The translations under genes and the position numbers were made by a program. Under the pieces are notes generated by a model, which had not been told where the DNA came from, did not search any database, and saw only the letters and a program-made list of their open reading frames with translations. Positions 48,863 through 60,350 of a DNA stretch of 64,000 nt are shown in pieces. How positions within the stretch are numbered: the first letter of the stretch is position 1; the number at the start of each line of letters is the position of its first letter. This DNA is from Eulemur rufifrons (lineage: Eukaryota > Chordata > Mammalia > Primates > Lemuridae), in assembly GCF_041146395.1 (NCBI RefSeq), contig NC_090997.1, forward strand, positions 31,351,501 to 31,415,500. Direction: 5' to 3'.

Positions 48863-49076
48863 GTGTTAATTGTTTATTGTTGCTGTAACAAATTATTGCA
48901 AACACAGTGGCTTAAGACCACACAAATATATTTTTGGAGGTCAGCGGTCTAAAGTTAGTCTGCAGGGCTGTGCTCCTTCTGGGGACTCTAAGGCAGAATG
49001 TGTCTGCTTGCCATTTTCAGCTTCTAGAGGTCACCTACACTCCTTGGCTCATGGCCTCTTCCTCCATCTTCAAATA
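48863..49076 (-). mobile_element. MaLR/ERVL-like LTR fragment
   Basis: 'ttattgttgctgtaacaaat', 'cacagtggcttaagaccaca', 'gtctgcagggctgtgctcct', 'ttcagcttctagaggtcacc', 'cctcttcctccatcttcaaa'. Same family as the outer LTR at 12805; truncated. Confidence 0.68.
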
Positions 49077-49503
49077 AGTGAAACTACTTTCCAAAAATGA
49101 GAGTAAAATAGAAACATTTTCAGAGAATATGAGTTTTTATCGAAAGATATTCAGTAAAAGAATATCTGAAGCATATAATGCAAGATAAAGAATTCTTTAT
49201 TCAAAAACAAAGAAAACAAGTAAGGTCTGGGAAATAAGAAACAATAGTGAGTAAAGAAAATGGTAAATGTGGAAAAATCTAAATAAATATTAATTTAAAA
49301 CAAGAAATATAAAAATAAGTAATAAAATAAATTGTCCAATTTATAGAATTTTAAAAAGATCCAGCTAGATTGCCTAGCAACATTTGAATGTTAAGCTGGA
49401 AACAGGTGGGATGACAACTAAATCATTCTAAGATCCTTGATGTTTAAGGCAAGGAAGGGTTGGCAAACTCCTTATTCATTACCTATTTTCTTTATTTTTA
49501 GAT
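49077..49503. other. No recognisable element
   Basis: Very A/T-rich. 'gaagggttggcaaactcc' at 49454 may be a hAT terminus scrap. Confidence 0.35.
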
Positions 49504-50352
49504 AAGAGAAATTTATTCTTTCATAGTTCTAGAGAGTAGAAATCCAAAATTAAGGTGTTGGCAGGGCCATACTATCTCTGAGGTTTCTAGTGAGGAATCT
49601 CTCCTTGCCTCTTCTTATTTTTTAGTACTGCCGTCCCCAGCCCTGGGGGCCACAGACCCAAACTGTTAGGAACCAGGCCACACAGCAGATGGGCGGGCGA
49701 AGCTTCATCTGTATTTATAGCCACTACCCATCGCTGGCGTAACCACACAAGATCCACCTCCTGTCAGATCAGGATGGCATTAGGTTCTCATAGGAGCACG
49801 AGCCCTACTGTAAACTGCGCATGCGAGGGATCTAGGTTGCTCGCTGCTTATGAGAATCTAATGCCTGATGATCTGAGGTGGAGCTTGAGGCGGTGATGTG
49901 AGTGCTGGGGAGTGGCTGCAAATACAGATTGTCATTAGCAGAGACGTTTGACTGCACAATAAATGTAGTGTGCTTGAATCATCCTAAAACTCTCCCCAAC
50001 CCCAGTCTATGGAATTGGTCCCTGGTGCCAAAAAGGTTGGGGACCGCTGCTCTAGTGGTTGCAACGATTCTTGGTGTTACTTGGCTCATAGCTGCATCAT
50101 TCTAATTTCTCCCTCATCTTCACATGGCCATCTTCTGTCTGTGTGTCTGTCTGTGTCTCTACATGGCCTTCTAATAAAGACACCAGTCATTAAGATATAG
50201 GGTTCACTGAAATTTAGGGTCTAAATCTGGAACCTTATCTTAAGTTGATTATATCTGCAAAGACCCCGTTTCCACATAAGACTGCCTACATTCACAGGTA
50301 CTAAAATAGGATTTTCACATATCTTTTTGTGGGACCTAGTTCTTTTCACAGC
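49504..50352 (-). mobile_element. MLT1-like MaLR LTR, interrupted by a hAT
   Basis: Left part 'aaatttattctttcatagtt', 'ttggcagggccatactatct', 'ttctagtgaggaatctctcc', 'ttgcctcttctt'; after the hAT 'gtggttgcaacgattcttgg', 'gctcatagctgcatcattct', 'ttatatctgcaaagaccccg', 'cattcacaggtactaaaata'. The two halves read as one reversed LTR. Confidence 0.8.
49620..50057. mobile_element. hAT element inside the LTR, with degenerate 8-bp duplication
   Basis: 49628-50049 has termini ctgccgtccccagccctggg and aaggttggggaccgctg, plus 'gttaggaaccaggccacaca', 'aaactgcgcatgcgagggat' and 'aatgcctgatgatctgaggt'. Flanks ttttagta and ctctagtg agree at 5 of 8 positions, all differences transitions. A short relative is at 6939. 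Confidence 0.85.
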
Positions 50353-50399
50353 AGTCCATGGCTTCATACTCTACCCTCTGGGCCCTCAGCAGTGATGGA

Positions 50400-50573
50400 G
50401 AACCACTCTATGGGCCCTCAGTGGCAGCTTATCTATTTTTATATATAAAGTTTTATTGGAACACTGCCACATCTATTTGTTCATGTTCTGTAGTTGCACA
50501 AGGATCCTATGGCCTGAAAAGCCAAAAATATTTACCATCTGGGTCTTTACAGAACAACTTTACCAATCGCTGG
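50400..50573 (+). mobile_element. hAT fragment (same family as 5898)
   Basis: 'aaagttttattggaacactg', 'tggcctgaaaagccaaaaat', 'atttaccatctgggtcttta' and the end 'cagaacaactttaccaatcg'. Confidence 0.8.
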
Positions 50574-51159
50574 TTTAAGGGAAGCATAAATATGTTGACT
50601 ACCTCTAGACTCTAAATTCCCAGAGTATGAAGTAAAATATTAATAATTAGGAATAGAGTATGATTCACAATGCAATAGATAACCTGATCAATTCAAGAAA
50701 GGAAATAAAAGAGGAAAGGAAGGGAGGAAGGAAGGTAACCAAGAAATGTAAGTGCAGAAAGCAGTGTTCTACCACCACCACCATGACCACCACCATCTAC
50801 TACCACTGCCCATCATCAGGGCCGGGGAAAAAAGAGAGAAGAGGCTGGGATTAATCAAACCTAGGAGCCCAGGGATCCTGCAAGCCTGGGCCTCAGATCC
50901 AACATGATCAGCTGCAAAGAAGAAAAGTGGTTTATAGAGTCTCCCTAGCATTTAGAGTGAGTTTGGAGCTGAGACAAATCATTTAATAACCAGCACAGAT
51001 AGATTTAATTGACCACATAAACATTCATTAAAATGCTTTGTATGGCAAAAGAGATCATAAACATAGTCAATAGACAAACAACAGAATTGGAATAAGGAGA
51101 CAGTCATTATATTCCTGGCAATCTATACAAGTGAAAAAAAAAATACCAGAACAGAATGG
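50574..51159. other. Mostly unassigned, with an (ACC)n repeat
   Basis: Contains an imperfect (ACC)n run at 50769-50810 and a GGAA-rich patch at 50715-50735. No gene identified. Confidence 0.4.
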
Positions 51160-51330
51160 ATTTTTTTTTATAAGGGTATATTCATTGCTACATTATTTGT
51201 TGTGGCAGAGTGAGAGAGAGAGAAAAACAAATCGAGTGCTCATCAATATGGGAATGATTGAATAAAATATGTTTACACATTATCACATCATGGACTATCA
51301 TATGCAGTGTATAAGAATGAAACTGGCTTA
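51160..51330 (+). mobile_element. LINE-1 3' UTR fragment
   Basis: 'ttcattgctacattatttgt', 'tcatcaatatgggaatgatt', 'catcatggactatcatatgc', 'agtgtataagaatga' match old L1 3' UTRs. Confidence 0.6.
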
Positions 51331-51344
51331 GGTTCTGGTAATAG

Positions 51345-51590
51345 TGAAGTAACAGATACAGGACTAGTCCTCTATCAAGGGCTGAAGGTCTGAGCTTTAC
51401 TTGACTTGCAAGGTAACAAGCTAGCCTGCCAGAGTTTCATAGATGCTAGCAGAATGAACAAGACTCTGGGGTAAAAAACAAAGAACTTTATTATTCGTGA
51501 CACAATAGAGCAGCTTTCTCTATTTTCCAAGGCTGTTTTCTACTCTCATATCCTTATATAGAATTTCTGGGACAAAAGCTGTTATAAGAT
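51345..51590 (-). mobile_element. Possible LTR 3' part, reverse orientation
   Basis: The minus strand has aataataaagttctttg (near 51495) preceded by 'gctctattgtgtcacg' and followed by 'ccagagtcttgttcattctg', an LTR-like R/U5 layout. Ends not found. Confidence 0.4.
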
Positions 51591-52054
51591 GTATAGGAAC
51601 ATCATGGAAAATTGTTCTCCAATACCCTCTGCATATAACAATTATAAATTCTAAACAAAACATAAAAATTAAACAAAATATTTTAAGACACTGGAGAGAA
51701 ACCAAAAGCAGGCAAAAACTGGAAGAAATTCAAGCTTTGAAAGAAGGGACATGTACTAAGACCTACTTTTAGATAGATTTTTCCCTGAGGATTGTCTTCA
51801 ACCCACAAGGAGCAGAACCACTAGAGCTCAAACAGAAAGCATCTTGCCCTGAGGTGTCAAAGGACAGAATTTGGCACTGCCATAATGGCTAAAAATTGGG
51901 AGGGAAAATTCTGACATAAGGGAGTCATTCATTGGAGGAATTGTGAAAAATTTGTGAAAATTTGTGATAAAAATTCTTTCAAATAATTGGCTGACCTCTA
52001 AATTGCACTTCAAAGGGGAAACTCCAAGACAATAAAAAGAAATTAAGGCATGCA
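51591..52054. other. No recognisable element
   Basis: Unassigned A/T-rich DNA. Short repeat 'aatttgtgaaaatttgtga' at about 51947-51967. Confidence 0.35.
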
Positions 52055-53356
52055 CGCTGGAAGAGAAAAAATGAAACTGTCTTTGTAGATAGAATCTACA
52101 GAAAAGGTCTTAGAACAATTAAGTGGGTTAAATAAGGTTGAACAATTCAAAACCAACATAAAACATCAGTTGTATTTCTATATACTAGCAACAAACTATA
52201 ATAAGTTTAAATTAAACAAAGAATATCATTAAAATAGGAAATATTTAGTGATAAGTGTGACAAGGATGTATAAGACTTTCTGAGATATAATGTAATCAAA
52301 ATGTCAGGGTTCGGGGTCGGTAATCTTGTCTGTTCTTGTTTCTTGGTGTGCTCTTGGCTGAAGAATGACGAGAAACACCGAAAGCAAGGTAAGCACGAAA
52401 CAAGAGTTATTGAGGAGAGAAAGATAGGATTACGCAACAAGAGCAAGATACATTCGCCACAGATGAGGAACACACCCCTTGTCGTGACAAAAAGGCCTTG
52501 GTTATGGTCTGGGTCTGATTTTATAGTGTCTGGATTGGGCCCTCCTTATGGTTCAGGCATCACCATGGAACCATTTTGAGTCTTGCTACGCTTGTGGATT
52601 TGCCTTAAGCCTCTCGAAAGCTAGTTCTAGGTCACTTTCTAGACTCTATTGTACCTATGCAGCTTGGCCTGTGGGCTAGAGAGTCCTCTCCATTCTTTCG
52701 CAGTTGTCAGGTTAAGTTCTGATTGGCAGATTCTTAAGGCCTTCCCTCCTCCCCCAGGTGCAGCAGTCACCTGCCTTATTCCCAGGAGGGGCCGGAGGTC
52801 CTTAGCTGTTTACCTAACAAAAACAGTGTAGTATTGGTATAAAGACAGAAATACAGTTCAATAGAAAAGAATAGACAGTGAAGAAATATATCCAAGCATA
52901 GATGGACAACTGATTTTCTGCAAAGGTGCAAACGCGATTCATCGGCTAAAGGATAGTCTTTCCAACAAATGTTGCTGGAACAATTGAGTATAGGCAAAAT
53001 AATGGATCTCAATCCATGTCTTGTACCATATACAAAACAATAACTTGGAAATGGATCATACACTTGAATGTAAAACCTAAACTTACAAAACTTTTAGAAT
53101 AAAAGGTAGAAGTCTTTGTAAAAATTTCTTAGATATGACACTTAAAAACTAAAAGAACAGATTTATAAATGAGATTTCATAAAAATTAAGAATTATTGCT
53201 ATTTAAAAGATACAGATACGAAAAATGAAAAGTCAAGACACAAACAGGGGCAAGATGTTTGCCAGTTACAAGATGAACTTGTATCCAGAATAGAGAAAGG
53301 ATTCTCAAATGGCAAAAAAAACACATGAAAAGTTTCTCACCATCATTAGTCATTAG
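52055..53356 (+). mobile_element. LINE-1 ORF2/3' UTR, split by a solo LTR
   Basis: Before the LTR: 'gaaactgtctttgtagata' and 'catcagttgtatttctatat' (ORF2). After it: 'acagtgtagtattggtataa', 'caacaaatgttgctggaaca', 'atggatcatacacttgaatg', 'gccagttacaagatgaactt'. Removing the LTR and one duplication restores 'gtaatcaaaacagtgtagta', the expected L1 sequence. Frames are broken. Confidence 0.78.
52298..52823 (-). mobile_element. Solo LTR, class I ERV, 518 bp, with perfect 4-bp duplication
   Basis: 52302-52819. On the minus strand it starts TGTTAGGTAAACAG and ends CCGAACCCTGACA. TATA-like actataaaatcag (near 52525) and AATAA-type polyadenylation (near 52410) are correctly ordered. Flanks are aaaa on both sides (52298-52301, 52820-52823), the 4-bp gammaretroviral size. 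No internal sequence remains. Confidence 0.87.
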
Positions 53357-55324
53357 AAAAGCTTCCTCTCTCAGAATTTTTGGCAATAATTGTGATTGGC
53401 CATTCCCCACTGGTCCACAAGAACAGACACTCACTGCTGATGGTGATGGAGGGTCCAAAACAATCTGAATGTTGAAAGAACATAACCCTTTGAGCAAGCA
53501 AAGCAGAATCAGAATACACTTGGACCATGTATTTAAAAAAAAACAAGGCATATTGATTATATAGACAAGGAGCTCCCTTTGAGGATACAGTAAAGACACA
53601 AAGAAATCAAAAATCAGTCTTAGAGAGATTAGAGCACAAAATAGACTTTCTGAAAAAGTATATATAATTTAAGTGATTTTAATATATTTACCCATATAAT
53701 CATTTAAAACTCTTATATAAACCATTCAATTAAAATTTCAACATATAATTATATGTGTGTAAAACAGGTAGTTAAAAATTTCACTAGACAAACTAAAAGA
53801 GAAGATGGTCATAGCAGAGGACAGTCTTATTAATCTGGAAAATAAATTAGTCGCACAGAGCAAAACCAAAAACAGCTGAGGAGCATGGAAAGGACAAAGG
53901 AAGGGCCGCTCTGAAAACCTGGGAACGTGGAGCCTTTTCAAGGGGGCCATCTGGATAAATCATCTCCATCAGTGTCCTCCTCTCATCACTTTTCTTATGC
54001 TGCTGATCAAGAGCCCAATTTTTGAGAACCATAAGGCTACAGAAGTCAGGGTACCAAAAAAGTTACTACAAAGGCTGTGTTTTTGCCTTGTAAATGTAAC
54101 TTAATTTTTAATAACAGAAACTTTGCAAAAAAAAAATGCATGAAAAGTAAAAATTTGAAGAAATTTAAAATAAGAAAGACCATAGAAACATCAATTTCAC
54201 CATCCCAACCAATCTTTACCTTTTTTCCAAAAGTGAGGAGATAGTACAAGAAGTTTGACAGGAAAGTTTTATCCAAGTTGGCAAGATTCTGGGTTCTTTT
54301 TAAGTGAGTCAAAACCATAAGCTCAATGCTAATAATGTATACGCTAGATGTATCTCCCTGAACAGCTTAAAATAAACTTCCAAAAAATTGTTTCCATAGT
54401 GAATTTCTGAAAATTAACACATATTTTTTTCCACTGACCCTTTTAACTTTTAGCTGGAGATGCTTTCCTTTTAAAAGTGTTGATTTTAGGTCTTACTAAA
54501 AATGGAAGTGTAAGATTGAACATTTAGATAAAAAAGATTGAACATTTGAAAAGTAGATTTGATATTTTTAGCATTGTTTGTAATAAAGCACAAACTACAC
54601 TGCATCCAAATTGCAAAGCCTTAGGCCTCGAGGAACATGAGAGAGAGAGGCACAGGGGTCAAAGCACCATTTATAATTTCTGCCAGTAAGCTAGCAGAGC
54701 AGTGTGCTTCTCTCTGGAATGATAAATGTTTATTTTTTAAATCCTAACATCATAAGTCAAAGCCTGGTGTTAATATTTCCTAATCCTTTACTTTTGACAG
54801 TATTTACCTAAGGTTATTTTGTACTTAAAAGGATCCACACTTTTATTTGTAAAAATGCTGACTTCTTTCATGCTTGATTACCAGTGAGGTGGAATAAACA
54901 GCCCTTGTTGGCATTCTGGTCAGAAAAAAATTAGAAGTACTGATTACTAGCTTGTTGGGTACAGCTGTGAGTTTAAATAAAGGTATGCATATATGCCTCA
55001 CAAGGTGGGTTCTAGAATACCTGCTGATAGCTGGGAAACACCATCACAGATCAAGTGGCTTACAATCAGATAAATAACTTCTTTGGAGCAAAGATCACAA
55101 ATTATTTGCAGTGAAGATGATGACAGATTCTGGAAACAATGTCTATAACCACCAACAAAAGGCAGACGGGAGGCTTGGCAATGAAGGCTGTTGATTGTAT
55201 TGGCCTCACACTCTGTCATTCAAAGTCATCAAATCTGTGCTTTTTCCAGACCTCCTGAGTGAGCCCACTTACAAAATGTGACTCCTCTGAAGGTGTGACA
55301 GGATTCTGTCTTGCAGTTCTTGTT
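53357..55324. other. Mostly unassigned
   Basis: About 2 kb of A/T-rich DNA. I see no exon, RNA gene or firmly matched transposon. Confidence 0.35.
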
Positions 55325-55397
55325 TGTCTTAATAATCCCAGTATCGCCCAGAATCTGGCACACAGTGGAAGTTCACCACACGTTTCTGAATGAAGGA
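55325..55397 (+). mobile_element. LINE-2 3' end fragment
   Basis: 'tcccagtatcgcccagaatc', 'tggcacacagtggaagttca', 'gtttctgaatgaagg'. Confidence 0.6.
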
Positions 55398-55817
55398 GAA
55401 CTGTGTATTTGATAAGTAACTACAACTCCTTATAATAATTGCTGCTCTCAGGCAAACAATATCACAGGAATGTGCCGAAAATAAATATAAAGAAAGATTT
55501 ATCCTGAAAGGTTCATAGAGCTACATCTAGATGACCTCCTCAGTATCTGCTAATTGGAAACTGGACGAGGGGCTTGCCTATGTAAGGTCTCTACTCTCTC
55601 AAAAATTATATGTGACTCTTGAAAACAATTGTAAAAGTTTCTTTTCACAGAAAATATCTGCTGTGGCTAACTGCCTAAACATTTCCAACGGAGATAATTT
55701 TCATGCAATAATGTTGGGGGGAGTGGATAAATTCAATGAGCAAGTCATTATTCCAACTACTAAGACAGAGATGGTTGGTGGAATTAGTTGTGTTTGCAGG
55801 AACACCAATGTGTAAAA
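55398..55817. other. No recognisable element
   Basis: A 94-codon frame at 55531-55815 has no recognisable motif and probably is chance. Confidence 0.35.
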
Positions 55818-55965
55818 TAATAGCAACTACCCTTTATGGAATACCTAATAAAAGCCAACGCATCACACTAAGTGTTTTATATATACTTTTGCTAATTCTC
55901 ACAGCAATTTGCCCCAGATCACAGTTAATAAGCAACTGAGCCGAATACAGCCCCAGGGTCTGCCA
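55818..55965 (-). mobile_element. MIR SINE
   Basis: 'taatagcaactaccctttat', 'acactaagtgttttatatat', 'attctcacagcaatttgccc', 'agatcacagttaataagcaa'. Confidence 0.7.
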
Positions 55966-57144
55966 GGCTCCCCAGCCTCCAGGTTGGTGGGCTTCTCCAG
56001 GCCTTGTTCCAGTGAACCCCTCTCCAGTGAAGGAGAGGGGAAGCAAGCAAAGTTGCTGAGCAGCAGCAAACAAAAGGGGGATGGAGGTGAGGTGCTGAGA
56101 TGGGTGGAAAATGAGAAAGAGATGGAGGCTAAGCAAAAACCAGGTCTCAGGAGAACGGCAAAGGCAAGGTTGCTTCTGCTCGTTGTCAAAAACCAGTCCA
56201 GCTCCTGGGGAAGTTATATAAATCACCACTGCAGACCGGGAAAGCCCTCTCATGGGACCTCTGAGGCTACAGCGCATGTATTTACCCTCGCTTTCTTTTA
56301 TGGGACCTGCTGGAAATTTCTATGGATCCTAATTATTTTCCTTTTCTTTGATGATTCTAAAAGTGCTTAATCTTATAAAAACATAATATTTATATCTCTA
56401 TTTTAAAAGGACAGTCAGAACAGAAAGTGTAAGTTTGAAGTTGCTGTGATTTCTAGGTAGTGAGAGCAAACCCTATTTTTTGTTGTTTGGTTGGTTTTTT
56501 ATTATTTCATTTGAAAATTTATGGTAGAGGGACAAATTCGTATCTAGGTTTAAACATGTTGAGATGGTTAGATGCATTTTTGAATACAGTTTTGATATAT
56601 ACTGGGTGAAAAGTATGGCCCTTTGACACACGAGAAGCCTTGATCGAGGCAAAAATTTGCAACAGGCATAAAGAAATCCAGTAGGGAGAGAAAGCTGACT
56701 GTGGCTTAGAAAAGGTGAGAAATTGCTTTTACTGAGTAGAAAAACAGAGTCATGCTGGGAAATCTGGGGCCTCCATAGTTGAAATTTCTTTTTCTGTCAA
56801 ACCAAATGGAAGAGAAAGATAGTTTTGAAAAAGAGAAGCAAAATATCCCCTGCGGAAATTACTTCAACAACGAAATAGGGAAAGGTTGAGATAACAGAGA
56901 GCTACTACGTTGAGAAAGGCTACTGGGTTGTTCATCTTGATTCGTGTGAAACCATATTTTTTACACAGAAAACTGACACCTTAAGTAGCACAGATGAAAA
57001 AGCAGAGGTTCAGTTTTTAAAGTGTTTGGAGAAAAATGATTAAGACTGAAAAGAGTTAAGGATAAAATGAAAAATTAATTTATTATATTTTGGTATTTAC
57101 ATACCTTTGAATTTTAGTTCACTTATTCACCATGGCCATAATGT
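55966..57144. other. No recognisable element, with a small perfect hairpin
   Basis: Mixed DNA. 56027-56050 is a 9-bp perfect stem (cccctctcc/ggagagggg) with a 6-nt loop. The 153-codon frame at 55909-56370 starts inside the MIR and has no known motif. Confidence 0.35.
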
Positions 57145-57500
57145 TATGTAGTTTCTTAATTTAGTTTTTCCAGTTTTATTGAGATATAATTGACAAAAAT
57201 TGTATATAAGTTGGATAATATGATTTTTAATATATGTATACATTGAGAAGTGATTACTACAATCATGCTAATTGGCGAATCCATCACCTTGCATAGGTTT
57301 TTTTTGGGTGTGTGGTGAGAATACATAGAGCCTACTCTCTTAGCAAATTTCAAGTATACATTAACTATACTCACTAGGTCTCCAGAACTTATTCATCTTA
57401 TAACCAAAAGTTTGTACCCTTTCATCATCTCCCTGTTTTCCCCATCCCTTGACTACTGATAATCACCCTTCTATTCTCTGTTTCTATGAGATTTATGCTA
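57145..57500 (-). mobile_element. LINE-1 3' UTR, reverse orientation
   Basis: 'ttccagttttattgagatat', 'gtatacattgagaagtgatt', 'gaatccatcaccttgcatag', 'actctcttagcaaatttcaa', 'gaacttattcatcttataac' is the reversed L1M 3' UTR. Confidence 0.82.
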
Positions 57501-57904
57501 ATTAATATGTAATTTTAATTCCAAGTTTCAGGAAAAAAAAATCATTGAATGGAAAAGTGTGGCCAGGGGCCACACTTTATACATCTTTCTAGCTCTCCTG
57601 TTCCATCAACCCACAGGAAATATTAAATAAATGGGGGAAAATCAGTAGTTTCTGTGTGTGTTTGTGGTTTGTATTATGAGATCTCAGAGTGAGTTTTGGC
57701 TTAACTACTTCTTTGGGAAGCTTCTCCATTCGAATTCTGGGGCCCAAAAGCCTTCTTGGAGCATGTATTAGCAAATGTGTGATGCTACTGGGTGGGGCAT
57801 GTGGCCATCTGGAGTATACATTCCCCACCCAAAAGCATTGAAATTCATTTTACATTTAAAGCCTTGTGCTTTCCTAAGGCTGTGTGTGTGCAGAGTGGTT
57901 CTTG
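57501..57904. other. No recognisable element
   Basis: Unassigned. No gene identified. Confidence 0.35.
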
Positions 57905-58080
57905 GTGATATTGGCTGAATGCTTCCTATGCTGTGGGTGCTGTAAATCCTTTTGATAATGCAAGAGGGTAAATAATGTCACTCCATTTTATAGATGAAGA
58001 ACAGACTTATAGAAGTAAAATAACTTGCCTAAAGTCACCCAGTCACTAAGCAACCCAGCTTAGATTTTGACGTAGGGTTT
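57905..58080 (-). mobile_element. MIR SINE
   Basis: 'tccattttatagatgaagaa', 'aaaataacttgcctaaagtc', 'acccagtcactaagcaaccc'. Confidence 0.7.
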
Positions 58081-58797
58081 GTCTTCCTCCTGTTACCACA
58101 CTGTTGATGGCAGTAAGCTTACTGGAGATGTAAAAGGAAACAAAAGCTGATGTACTAAATTGCAAATTTTAACCTCTAAAGTGACATCAAACGTTTTTTA
58201 CTTTGTTTTTGTACTCTGCAATGATAGTACAGGTACAGCTTTTTATTCATTCCTAAAAAAAAAGTTTTACAAATGTTAATTTTTGAATTCACAATGTTCC
58301 CATGAGGAATTGAAGAGAAAGCCTTCACTCTGTACTTTAAAGTAAACAGCAAAACAACACCTGAGAGACAAAGGCTATAGTGTAGTCCTTTCAAATTGAC
58401 CCAGCAAGAGAGCAACGGGAAAGTGGAACACAGTGGCCTGTGCTTCATAATTAAGTGCTCTGGCTGCTTCTATGCTTGAAATAATTGGGATGTGTTGTTC
58501 TTGCATTTCGTTATTTGGAGTTTTGAAGTACTGTTTGAAGGAAATAAAATCTCTAAACAAACAAAAAAAATGGAGATGTTAATAGTGATGATTTACATTA
58601 CAAGAAGTTTTTTTTTTTATTCTCAAGAATATTTACTCTCTAGGGTTCCTTATAATCTGAGGTCTCCTAATACAATTAAAAGCTTGTTTTTGACTCATTA
58701 GGTAATTAACCTAGAGGTTAAAGTACAGGGATATTTCTTCAATATAAACTGCTTGGAGCCCTGATGATTAAACAACGTTATGAAATAAAGTATCTCA
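58081..58797. other. No recognisable element
   Basis: Unassigned A/T-rich DNA with a short T run at 58608-58618. Confidence 0.35.
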
Positions 58798-58985
58798 GAA
58801 ATGGTAACAATAATAGCTAATAAATATTGAGAGTTTGCCACCTAAGAGGCACTATACAAAGCACATTATACTGATTTAGTGCGCCCAGTAATCCCATGAA
58901 GGGGGTAGTACTATTATTCCAATTTTATAGATGAGAAGACTGGCACAGAAAGAAAAATCACTAATACTCACCATTTTTAATCCTG
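58798..58985 (-). mobile_element. MIR SINE
   Basis: 'taacaataatagctaataaa', 'ggcactatacaaagcacatt', 'agtaatcccatgaagggggt', 'aattttatagatgagaagac'. Confidence 0.78.
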
Positions 58986-59374
58986 GAGTCTCACTTATAA
59001 TTCTAACCAAAAGAAAGAAATAGGACACAAATATTAGAGGTGGAAGGCAACTTAGAGATCTTGGCCATCACTTCTCCACGTGAGAGGACGCGGGACAAAT
59101 GGATCCCTGCTCAAATAAATTTGAAGATCACTGCAAATCCTGCTCACTCTCTGTCAGTCAGTCACAATTTCTGAATTGTTTAAAGTCTTCTACAAGCCCA
59201 TAACGCCTTTAAACTCAGAATAAAAGGTTAGTCTTTAAAAAACTATGAAACAACATGCTAAAAGCATTTGAAAAAAGTTCTTTTTCATTAACAGTCCCCC
59301 TTCTAATTTTATATTTATGTCTTTAGCCAACTTTTCTTAGTTCCATCAAACTACCTTAAGCTAAGTGATTAATG
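58986..59374. other. No recognisable element
   Basis: 'ggtggaaggcaacttagaga' (59039) hints at an old SINE scrap. Otherwise unassigned. Confidence 0.35.
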
Positions 59375-59564
59375 GAATAATTCAGGGGTTGGCATAGTAG
59401 ACCATAGCAGACCAAATCCAAGCTAATTTTTTCTTTTTTAATTTTTGAAGGCTTGTAAATAGGAAAAAAAAAAATGTGACTAAGTCCTTGTGTGGCCCTG
59501 TAAAGCCTAAAATTCTTACTATCCGGCCTTTTATAGAAAAAGTTTGCCAACCACTAGAATAATC
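59375..59564 (+). mobile_element. hAT element (same family as 5898) with 8-bp duplications
   Basis: 59383-59556 starts caggggttggcatag and ends agaaaaagtttgccaaccac. 'gtggccctgtaaagcctaaa' lies inside. Flanks gaataatt (59375-59382) and gaataatc (59557-59564) match at 7 of 8. Internally deleted to 174 bp. Confidence 0.87.
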
Positions 59565-60109
59565 ATTCTGAAATGAGTACAATTTAAAGAGGTTTTACTT
59601 TCACAATGTAAATACGAAATTGTCTTCTCCATTCCATTAGGGGAGTAACTAATTTACAAAACATTTAAGTGGCAAGTTGAATGAAAATGTTTACTGGTAT
59701 CATAACTAAGTATACTTAGCTTTGGCATGTACAGATACCATTTTGCAAACTTGAGTATTCAAGAAATAGAATTTCTATAGTGACTTAATTTCTGTTTCTT
59801 ATTTTGCTTGGGGAGCTGAAAGTTATTGTCAATTGGGGGTTTTCCTTTTGCCCAGGGTTGAGTCTAATTTTGAGGGAACATCTCATTCCTGAGTACATTT
59901 CTGTACTTCTGAAACAGGCCCCACTCCTGCTCCTGGGTTTCACACCCGTCTCACCCCTACTGTGGCAGCTCTGCTGCCCATTCGTGCAGCCCCTGCGGGA
60001 CTCTCCCCACTGTTACTTCCCTGCCACCGTCTAAGGCCATTTCAGATTCACTAAACAGAAGCCAGTTTTTTCTGCTTAGACAATTTATTGCCTGTAATTG
60101 TGTTAGCAT
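59565..60109. other. No recognisable element
   Basis: Pyrimidine-rich patch at 59915-60030. No exon or repeat recognised. Confidence 0.35.
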
Positions 60110-60350
60110 TTGCTTATCTCAAGAGTCTGGAGCCTTTCCTAAGGTCAAGAAGATATCACTTTTAGTCTCACTGCACATTGTGTAATACTTCTTTTATAGC
60201 ATTTGATATTCTACTTTTGAATTTATTTGCCCCGTGGCTTCTAAACACCTTTAGAACATAGGCACTATTTTGTTTTTTCATTTATGTGTCTCCATTTTAT
60301 AGCAATTTCTGACACATATCAGACACTCAAATATTGGTTCAAGTGAAAGA
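60110..60350 (+). mobile_element. LINE-2 3' end
   Basis: 'cctttagaacataggcacta', 'tatgtgtctccattttatag', 'ctgacacatatcagacactc', 'aaatattggttcaagtgaa'. Confidence 0.65.

Noticed and set aside
55909..56370. 153-codon plus-strand open frame, overlapped by 147- and 96-codon antisense frames
   Set aside because: It begins inside a MIR, has no recognisable motif, and similar openness on the opposite strand points to composition rather than coding.
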